Source of the DNA: Bacteroidota bacterium | GTDB lineage: Bacteria; Bacteroidota; Bacteroidia; Chitinophagales; LD1 | NCBI GenBank assembly: GCA_023428205.1 | Contig: JAEYZB010000138.1 | Location: 1-7,416, forward strand | Length of the DNA: 7,416 nucleotides | Direction of reading: 5' to 3' | Part shown: piece after piece, positions 1 through 4,515 of the stretch | Position numbering within the stretch: position 1 is the stretch's first letter | How the letters are laid out: each line of letters starts with the position of its first letter | Position numbers and translations under genes: made by a program | The notes under the pieces: model-generated | The model's input: the letters and a program-made list of their open reading frames with translations, nothing else | The model's database searches: none | What the model was told of the DNA's origin: nothing

Positions 1-51
1 AGTAAAGACATTGATTTCGTGTGCGTGGGAAGCGGGATAGAACTTGCCTAA
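1..51 (+). pseudogene. cca: 5' fragment of the CCA-adding enzyme gene, ending at a premature TAA
   Basis: The first 16 codons read SKDIDFVCVGSGIELA and are followed by TAA at 49-51. This is the catalytic core of a class II tRNA nucleotidyltransferase: the acidic pair of the DxD motif, which binds the catalytic metals, is at 7-9 and 13-15. The frame is the same as that of the ORF that follows, and codons 52-84 (KTASIISPDLH) continue the family's usual sequence between the DxD motif and the 'FKNFGTA' strand. One base change in codon 49-51 (for example from AAA, GAA or CAA) would restore a continuous protein. The beginning of the gene, including the usual GG-VRD motif, lies to the left of the window. 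Whether the stop is a real mutation or a sequence error cannot be decided here. Confidence 0.75.
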
Positions 52-84
52 AAAACGGCTTCAATTATTTCGCCCGATTTACAT

Positions 85-1293
85 GTGAATATTTTCAAGA
101 ATTTCGGAACGGCACATTTTCGTGCAGATGATTGGGATTTTGAGTTTGTGGGCGCGCGCAAAGAATCCTACAACCGCGACTCACGCAAACCTGTTGTAGA
201 AAACGGCACACTCACAGATGACCAAAACAGGCGTGATTTCACAATAAATGCACTCGCGATTTCACTCAACAAAAATAACTATGGCGAACTAATCGACCCG
301 TTTCAAGGAATGATTGATTTGAAAACAGGGGTAATTCGCACACCGTTGGATGCCGACATTACGTTTTCTGATGATCCACTCAGAATGATGCGTGCGATTC
401 GTTTTGCAACACAACTAGATTTTTACATCGAGTCGGAAACCTTTGATGCCATTGCGCGCAACAAAGAACGCATCAAAATTATTTCGCAGGAACGAATTAC
501 AGATGAGCTCAATAAAATCATTTTGGCGAAAAAGCCTTCAAACGGATTTATTCTGCTCGACCAATGCGGTTTGCTCGAACTCATATTCCCTGAATTTTGC
601 TTGCTGAAAGGAGCGGAAACGGTAGATGATAAAAGCCACAAAGATAATTTCTATCACACGCTGCAAGTGCTCGATAACATTAGTTTAAAGACGAAAGATT
701 TGTGGTTGCGTTGGGCGGCCATTCTGCACGACATCGCGAAACCGCAAACCAAACGCTTTGATGCAAAAACAGGCTGGACATTTCACAGCCATGAAGTGCT
801 CGGTTCAAAATTTGTACCCGCGATTTTTCGCAATTTGAAATTGCCGTTGGGCGCGGAAATGAAGTTTGTACGCAAACTCGTGTACTTACATTTGCGTCCG
901 ATTGCGCTCACAAAAGAAGCCATTACTGACTCAGCTTTGCGCAGATTACTGTTTGAAGCAGGCGATGATATTGATTCGCTGATGATGCTTTGCGAAGCGG
1001 ACATCACCAGCAAAAACAAAGTAAAAGTGCAACGCTATTTACAACGTTTTGAAGTGGTGCGCGCCAAACTGAAAGAAGTAGAAGAAAAAGACCACTTGCG
1101 TAACTTCCAACCGCCTGTGAGTGGTGAGCTGATTATGCAAACATTCGGCATAAAACCGTCAGCCGAAATCGGTATCATCAAAGAAAAAATCAAGGACGCT
1201 ATCCTCAATGGCGAAATCAGAAATGATTATGACGAAGCGTTTCAGATGATGCTTTCCCTTGGTAGAGAACTAGGGTTGGAAAGAAAGGCGTGA
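85..1293 (+). CDS. cca: CCA tRNA nucleotidyltransferase (CCA-adding enzyme) with HD domain, catalytic DxD motif lost upstream of a nonsense codon
   Basis: The family adds or repairs the 3'-terminal CCA of tRNAs in the cytoplasm, using CTP and ATP. The 402-codon ORF opens at a GTG and carries the class II motifs in order: the VNIFKNFGTA strand (1-10), RRDFTINALA (49-58), DDPLRMMRAIRFA (96-108) and the ERITDEL helix (136-142). An HD domain follows: H191 in FYHTLQVL, the HD pair at 215-216 in ILHDIAKP, and H234/H236. Its C-terminus, with DYDEAFQMMLSLGRELGL, is usual for Bacteroidota enzymes. The true gene certainly starts further left; family members are roughly 470 residues long. The GTG is only the first start-like codon after the in-frame TAA at 49-51, and there is no ribosome binding site before it. 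A protein begun here would lack the DxD metal site and should not transfer nucleotides. The rest shows no decay: all later motifs are intact, so the stop is recent or an artefact. trhO follows 21 bases downstream. Confidence 0.85.
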   Translation: MNIFKNFGTAHFRADDWDFEFVGARKESYNRDSRKPVVENGTLTDDQNRRDFTINALAISLNKNNYGELIDPFQGMIDLKTGVIRTPLDADITFSDDPLRMMRAIRFATQLDFYIESETFDAIARNKERIKIISQERITDELNKIILAKKPSNGFILLDQCGLLELIFPEFCLLKGAETVDDKSHKDNFYHTLQVLDNISLKTKDLWLRWAAILHDIAKPQTKRFDAKTGWTFHSHEVLGSKFVPAIFRNLKLPLGAEMKFVRKLVYLHLRPIALTKEAITDSALRRLLFEAGDDIDSLMMLCEADITSKNKVKVQRYLQRFEVVRAKLKEVEEKDHLRNFQPPVSGELIMQTFGIKPSAEIGIIKEKIKDAILNGEIRNDYDEAFQMMLSLGRELGLERKA

Positions 1294-1306
1294 TTTACTA
1301 TATTTG
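1276..1306 (+). promoter_or_regulatory. Candidate Bacteroidota sigma-A promoter for trhO
   Basis: TATATTTG at 1299-1306 matches the -7 consensus TAnnTTTG exactly, and TTG at 1276-1278 fits the -33 element with a 20-base spacer, inside the known 17-23 range. The -33 part lies within the last codons of cca. Only eight bases separate the -7 box from the trhO ATG, so the predicted RNA start falls within a few bases of the start codon, giving a very short leader. No Shine-Dalgarno sequence is visible, which agrees. This is a sequence match only, not a mapped start. Confidence 0.5.
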
Positions 1307-1314
1307 CGCCCGTT

Positions 1315-2223
1315 ATGAAACCGTTTCAGACATTATTGTATTACAAGTATGTGGCAATTCCGAATGCAGAGGAGTTTGCACAACAGCATTTGGCATTTTG
1401 CGAACGCTTAGGTTTGGTGGGACGCATTATTGTAGCGGACGAAGGCTTGAATGGCACTGTTTCCGGCACGATTGTGCAATGCAAAAAGTATATGGACAAG
1501 TTGAACAATGACCCGCTTTTTGCAGGCATTGATTTCAAAATTGATGAAGTGGACGAGCCGTCATTCAGCGCATTGCACTTGCGTTACAAGTCGGAAATCG
1601 TGAATTCGGGAACGAAAAATTGGAACGTAGACCCCACGAAAAAAACAGGCAAACACCTCGAACCGAAAGAATTTGCGGAAATGAAGGACCGTGAAGATGT
1701 CGTGATTTTAGACGTGCGCTCGAATTACGAAAGTGGTTTAGGTCGCTTCAAAAACGCCATTCCGATGGATATTGACAACTTTCGCGAAATGCCGGAGAAC
1801 CTCCATCAAATTGAGCACTTGAAAGGCAAGAAAATTTTGACGTATTGTACTGGCGGAATTAAATGCGAAAAGGCATCTGCACTATTGCTCGAAGCAGGTT
1901 TCAAAGAAGTGTATCAGCTGCACGGTGGCATTATCAAATACGGAAAAGAAATGGGCGGAAAGGATTTTGACGGCAACTGCTATGTGTTCGATAAACGCGT
2001 GTCGGTTCCTGTTAATTCCGTAAATCCGACTGTAATTTCTACTTGCAGAAATTGCGGAACAGAAAGCACACACATGATAAACTGCGCCAACGCTGACTGC
2101 AATGAACATTTCGTGCTATGCGAAAAATGCGGCTGGGAAATGGACGGCTGTTGCTCTGATGCGTGTCGCCAAGCTCCCGCTAAACGGGCTTATGACGGAA
2201 GCGGATATTATTCGAGATATTGA
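1315..2223 (+). CDS. trhO: tRNA uridine(34) hydroxylase TrhO (rhodanese family, YceA type)
   Basis: TrhO hydroxylates U34 of several tRNAs to 5-hydroxyuridine using O2, the first step towards the cmo5U/mo5U wobble modifications. The 302-residue protein has the family's three parts. The N-terminal UPF0176 domain (about 1-95) includes ADEGLNGTVSG (41-51). The rhodanese domain (about 110-215) includes VILDVRSNYES (130-140) and the active loop CTGGIKCEKA (178-187), with C178 as the catalytic cysteine and HGGIIKYG after it. The C-terminal tail has nine cysteines (244, 247, 257, 262, 269, 272, 279, 280, 284), arranged like metal ligands. E. coli TrhO is about 350 residues; this is somewhat shorter, mainly at the C-terminus. 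The ATG at 1315 is chosen because MKPFQTLLYYKY is the usual family beginning and a good promoter lies directly before it. It follows cca, another tRNA-acting gene, and its stop lies two bases from the left heptamer array of the four-helix bundle cassette. Confidence 0.93.
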   Translation: MKPFQTLLYYKYVAIPNAEEFAQQHLAFCERLGLVGRIIVADEGLNGTVSGTIVQCKKYMDKLNNDPLFAGIDFKIDEVDEPSFSALHLRYKSEIVNSGTKNWNVDPTKKTGKHLEPKEFAEMKDREDVVILDVRSNYESGLGRFKNAIPMDIDNFREMPENLHQIEHLKGKKILTYCTGGIKCEKASALLLEAGFKEVYQLHGGIIKYGKEMGGKDFDGNCYVFDKRVSVPVNSVNPTVISTCRNCGTESTHMINCANADCNEHFVLCEKCGWEMDGCCSDACRQAPAKRAYDGSGYYSRY

Positions 2224-2225
2224 AA

Positions 2226-2260
2226 AGTTCTCAGTAAACAGTGGTCAGTCGTCAGTAGAA
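2226..2260 (+). repeat. Left heptanucleotide array of the four-helix bundle cassette
   Basis: Five consecutive 7-base units start at 2226, 2233, 2240, 2247 and 2254. The first four fit AGTNNNC (AGTTCTC, AGTAAAC, AGTGGTC, AGTCGTC); the last, AGTAGAA, diverges at its end. The array begins two bases after the trhO stop and its last base abuts the stop codon (TAA, complement of 2261-2263) of the minus-strand gene. On the opposite strand it resembles the array at 2618-2645, so the two form an imperfect inverted repeat: 21 of 28 positions agree, with an 11-base perfect core at 2239-2249 and 2629-2639. Confidence 0.75.
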
Positions 2261-2614
2261 TTACTTTTCTCTTATTGACCGAATCAACCCGAAAATAATT
2301 TTAGAAACTTCGTTTGCAGAGTTGCTCAATTCTTCGAATTCACTTTGTTTGATGTATTTTAAACGAATTGCTAAATAAAGCATTGAACGAACTTCGCTAC
2401 ACGAAGCAGAAGCGATAAACAAAAAACGAGAAAATTCTACTCTTGTTCTTCTATCAAAACCTTCTGCAATGTTGTTAGACACAGAAACCGATGCTCTGCA
2501 AATTTGGTCTTTGAAACCGTAGTCTTTCTGGTTTGAAAATGTTTGGTAAACAAGCACCGCTAAATCTTGTGCTTTCTGCCACGCAATTAAATCTTCAAAT
2601 TGCCTCACTTTCAT
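2261..2614 (-). CDS. Four-helix bundle protein (S23 / 23S rRNA intervening-sequence family)
   Basis: This 117-residue protein belongs to the family first described from intervening sequences in 23S rRNA (TIGR02436 type), a fold shared with the Avd accessory proteins of diversity-generating retroelements. Signatures are visible throughout: the N-terminal FEDLIAWQKAQDLAVLVY (6-23), the core QICRASVSVSNNIAEG (37-52), then FSRFLFIASASCSEV (61-75) and a final amphipathic helix. Length is normal and the ORF intact. The family's cellular role is not established; nucleic-acid binding is suggested for relatives. It is not inside an rRNA gene here and no reverse transcriptase is near, so it is a stand-alone copy. 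The ATG at 2614 is preceded by TCAGG, too close for a normal Shine-Dalgarno site. No TAnnTTTG promoter lies upstream, so it may be read from the OmpH-like gene, whose stop is 26 bases before. It is clearly more AT-rich than its neighbours. Confidence 0.88.
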   Translation of the reverse strand: MKVRQFEDLIAWQKAQDLAVLVYQTFSNQKDYGFKDQICRASVSVSNNIAEGFDRRTRVEFSRFLFIASASCSEVRSMLYLAIRLKYIKQSEFEELSNSANEVSKIIFGLIRSIREK

Positions 2615-2617
2615 CCT

Positions 2618-2645
2618 GACTACTGTTTACTGACCACTGACTACT
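2618..2645 (-). repeat. Right heptanucleotide array of the four-helix bundle cassette
   Basis: Read on the minus strand, four contiguous 7-base units fit AGTRRWC: AGTAGTC, AGTGGTC, AGTAAAC and AGTAGTC, at 2639-2645, 2632-2638, 2625-2631 and 2618-2624. The first unit supplies the TAG stop codon (2641-2643) of the OmpH-like gene, and the last ends just before the start of the four-helix bundle gene. The units AGTGGTC and AGTAAAC occur in both arrays, but in a different order. Confidence 0.75.
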
Positions 2646-3222
2646 TTTTCTTATACTGTTCATTCATTCCTTTCACCACATCAGCCGTGATGTCGTAAGC
2701 GCTGTCTTTGTACAAAATCGAACCACCTTTTGCATAAGACAAAATATAAGCGTAGTTTTTATCGGCATTATATTCTGCCAAAAATGAATCGAGTTTTGCG
2801 TTCAATTCTTTGTTGAAGTTTGTTTGTTCCGCCAGCAACGATTCTGACAATTGTTGTTGTTTGCGTTCTAAAGCATCTTTTTTGCTCATCAAACGTTCTT
2901 GAGTCGCTTCGCCTTCCGCTTGCGTCATCGTTTGTGCACGTTGTTGGAAATCGTACACTTCCCGTTGGAATGTTTCCGCATCACGCTGAATAGTAGCTTC
3001 TGCATTTTGTTGTGTTTTTTCTAAAGCCGCTTTCTTTTCTTTAAAAAACTCGTAATTCTCTTCCAATGAATCAATATTTACATAAGCAATTAACTGCCCT
3101 CCCTGAGCAGTCGCAACTACTTTCGGGGTTTTGCAAGAATTGCAAGATTTGAATTGAAAATAAAAAAGGACAGCCACCGCTACGGCTAAAACTCCACTAA
3201 TAATGAGCGATAAATTTTTCAT
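2641..3222 (-). CDS. OmpH/Skp-like membrane-anchored periplasmic protein
   Basis: The 193-residue protein starts with a short basic end and one hydrophobic segment (residues 4-24). That is followed by a CNSC motif (27-30), then IAYVNIDSLEENYEFF (45-60), a typical opening of the OmpH (Skp) family. Residues about 60-145 are rich in Q, E, K and A and should form the long coiled-coil arms. The segment YAYILSYAKGGSILYKDSAYDIT (157-179) closes the small beta body. Skp relatives hold unfolded outer-membrane proteins in the periplasm. E. coli Skp is about 160 residues with a cleaved signal; here the hydrophobic segment has no clear cleavage site or lipobox, so it may be a membrane anchor. A chaperone role is inferred from the family only. 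The stop codon TAG comes from the adjacent heptamer array. No Shine-Dalgarno site is visible before the ATG. It lies 52 bases downstream of the aminotransferase. Confidence 0.85.
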   Translation of the reverse strand: MKNLSLIISGVLAVAVAVLFYFQFKSCNSCKTPKVVATAQGGQLIAYVNIDSLEENYEFFKEKKAALEKTQQNAEATIQRDAETFQREVYDFQQRAQTMTQAEGEATQERLMSKKDALERKQQQLSESLLAEQTNFNKELNAKLDSFLAEYNADKNYAYILSYAKGGSILYKDSAYDITADVVKGMNEQYKKK

Positions 3223-3246
3223 TTCTATGATTTATTTGATGCAAGG

Positions 3247-3288
3247 ATAAGAAATAATGATTAATTGATAAGTCTCAATGGTTAATGC
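3247..3288 (-). repeat. Possible degenerate heptamer array over the aminotransferase stop codon
   Basis: Split in sevens, the plus-strand sequence gives ATAAGAA, ATAATGA, TTAATTG, ATAAGTC, TCAATGG and TTAATGC. All six share A-A at positions 3-4 and A or T at position 1. The stop codon of the aminotransferase (complement of 3275-3277) lies within it. The units are strongly diverged and the stretch is AT-rich, so chance is a serious alternative. Confidence 0.3.
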
Positions 3289-4456
3289 TTGTTAGGATTA
3301 TCTCGCAAACTTCCTCAATTTGTTGTTCTGTAATAATCAGTGGCGGACAAATCCGCAAACAATTTGGCGCAAACAAAAACCAATCGGTTATTACGCCATT
3401 TGCAATACAACGATGAATGATTTCTTTGTTTTGCTCGAAGCTATCAAACTCCAGACTCATCATTAATCCTTTTCTGCGCAGGGATTTGATTTTCGGATGA
3501 ACCAATATTTTTTCAAACAATTGTCCTTTTGCCTCGACCTGAGAAATCAAATTCGATTCCAGTAAAAAATCAAAAGCGGCCAATCCAGCAGCACAAGAAA
3601 CCGGATGTCCGCCAAAAGTAGTGATATGTCCGAGTACAGGATTATCCGTCAGTACTTGCATATTTTCCTGTGAAGAAATAAACGCACCCAGCGGCATTCC
3701 GCCACCAATCGCTTTCGCGAGTAAAAGAACGTCAGGTACAATTCCGAAATGCTCGAAACTCCACAACTTACCTGTGCGCCCGAAACCTGTTTGTGCTTCA
3801 TCAAAAATGAGCAACGCCCCCACTTCCGTACAACGTTTGCGAACGGCTTGCATAAATTCTTTTGTGGCAACCGTAACACCCGATTCCGCTTGCGGTGCAT
3901 CAATCAATACAGCCGCAACCTGCTCGTTTATTTCACCCACTTGGGAGATATTGTTATATTCCAAAGTCGTGATAGCAGGTAAGAGTGGACGATAATTTTG
4001 CCTGAAATACTCATCCCCCATAACGCTCAACGCGCCTTGTGTAGAACCGTGATACGAATTTTGAAAATGTACGAAACTCGAACGATTTTTCAGCCTTTTC
4101 GCGAGCTTCATGGCTCCTTCAGTCGCTTCCGCACCGGAGTTTGTAAAATAAACAGAGTTCAAATTTTCAGGCAAATGCTCCGTCAATTTTTGCGCGTATT
4201 TCACCTGCGGATTTTGGACCACTTCGCCATACACCATCAAGTGCGTGTACTTTTCCACTTGCGTTTTTATAGCATCAATTACGTGTTTGTTTCCATGTCC
4301 GATATTATTCACGGCAAAACCGGAAATCAAATCCACAAAAGGCTTTCCGTTCGTGTCGTACAGATAAATTCCTTCTGCTTTTTCAAATTCCAAAAGCATT
4401 GGTGCGCTACTTGTTTGCGCGATGTGTTGCAGGAAAAGTTGGCGATTGGATATCAT
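3275..4456 (-). CDS. Class III (PLP-dependent) aminotransferase, acetylornithine/ornithine aminotransferase-like
   Basis: A complete 393-residue fold-type I, class III aminotransferase of the group usually annotated 'aspartate aminotransferase family protein' in Bacteroidota. PLP-site landmarks are present in order: TNSGAEATEGAMKLAK (105-120) for the phosphate, YHGSTQGALS (135-144) for ring stacking, IFDEAQTGFGRTG (217-229) with D219 for the pyridine nitrogen, and LAKAIGGGMPLGA (246-258) with the Schiff-base lysine K248. TTFGGHP (279-285) supplies the phosphate contact from the other subunit. One segment departs from ArgD-type enzymes: IDAPQAESGV (185-194) stands where EP-x-QGEGG is usual; the glutamine and second glutamate remain. 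The amino donor cannot be read from sequence. No arginine-pathway gene is adjacent, so I do not call it ArgD. The ATG at 4456 fits the family start (ISNRQLFLQHIAQTS), with a promoter box four bases before it. Confidence 0.9.
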   Translation of the reverse strand: MISNRQLFLQHIAQTSSAPMLLEFEKAEGIYLYDTNGKPFVDLISGFAVNNIGHGNKHVIDAIKTQVEKYTHLMVYGEVVQNPQVKYAQKLTEHLPENLNSVYFTNSGAEATEGAMKLAKRLKNRSSFVHFQNSYHGSTQGALSVMGDEYFRQNYRPLLPAITTLEYNNISQVGEINEQVAAVLIDAPQAESGVTVATKEFMQAVRKRCTEVGALLIFDEAQTGFGRTGKLWSFEHFGIVPDVLLLAKAIGGGMPLGAFISSQENMQVLTDNPVLGHITTFGGHPVSCAAGLAAFDFLLESNLISQVEAKGQLFEKILVHPKIKSLRRKGLMMSLEFDSFEQNKEIIHRCIANGVITDWFLFAPNCLRICPPLIITEQQIEEVCEIILTSINH

Positions 4457-4460
4457 TGGA

Positions 4461-4494
4461 CAAACTTAGAATAAAATCATCATTTCATTCTCAA
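4461..4494 (-). promoter_or_regulatory. Candidate Bacteroidota promoter for the aminotransferase
   Basis: On the minus strand TAAGTTTG (complement of 4461-4468) matches TAnnTTTG exactly, and TTG (complement of 4492-4494) lies 23 bases upstream, the upper end of the accepted spacing. Four bases separate the box from the ATG at 4456, so the RNA would begin at or next to the start codon. The -33 TTG is part of the first unit of a heptamer array. The neighbouring gene's stop is only 48 bases away, so this promoter would uncouple the aminotransferase from it. Confidence 0.45.
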
Positions 4495-4515
4495 TTCTCC
4501 ATTTTCAATTTTCAA
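4488..4515 (-). repeat. Heptanucleotide array across the alpha-2-macroglobulin stop codon
   Basis: Four contiguous 7-base units on the plus strand (TTCTCAA, TTCTCCA, TTTTCAA, TTTTCAA) fit TTYTCMA; on the coding strand they read TTGAAAA, TTGAAAA, TGGAGAA, TTGAGAA. The TGA stop of the alpha-2-macroglobulin gene (complement of 4505-4507) and its last two codons fall inside the array. Because seven is not a multiple of three, tandem TTGAAAA units give a TGA in every frame. Confidence 0.65.

Larger units (their letters stand above)
2226..2645 (-). mobile_element. Putative 420-bp cassette: four-helix bundle gene framed by inverted heptamer arrays
   Basis: Two heptamer arrays in opposite orientation enclose one small gene with almost no spare sequence. 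The left array touches the gene's stop codon and the right array ends four bases from its ATG. The outer edges are equally tight: two bases from the trhO stop on the left, while on the right the last unit contains the TAG stop of the OmpH-like gene. GAAAAGT just outside and inside the left edge mirrors GAAAAAGT at the right edge (minus strand). The enclosed gene is 35% GC by hand count, against 40-50% in 60-base samples of neighbouring genes. No transposase or clear target duplication is present. Mobility is inferred from structure alone; the repeats could instead be unrelated intergenic expansions. Confidence 0.4.

Noticed and set aside
49..51. Recoding of TAA as a sense codon
   Set aside because: TAA ends the four-helix bundle gene, TAG and TGA end the others, and no other gene here has an internal stop; a single mutation or error is simpler.
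1290..1511. Open frame overlapping the start of trhO in another frame
   Set aside because: The TrhO frame has full family similarity here; this one has none.
2221..2260. Intrinsic terminator between trhO and the four-helix bundle gene
   Set aside because: The direct heptamer units do not pair with one another, and no GC-rich stem followed by a T run is seen.
2226..2645. CRISPR array or diversity-generating retroelement suggested by the repeats and the Avd-like fold
   Set aside because: The repeats are 7-bp tandem units without spacers, and there is no reverse transcriptase, template repeat or variable-repeat gene in the window.
3242..3278. Promoter for the OmpH-like gene (TATCCTTG on the minus strand)
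   Set aside because: One mismatch to TAnnTTTG, and the nearest TTG is 26 bases away, outside the accepted spacing; too weak to annotate.
3998..4474. Plus-strand open frame (158 codons) opposite the aminotransferase
   Set aside because: Antisense shadow of a gene with all catalytic motifs; no domain or start context.
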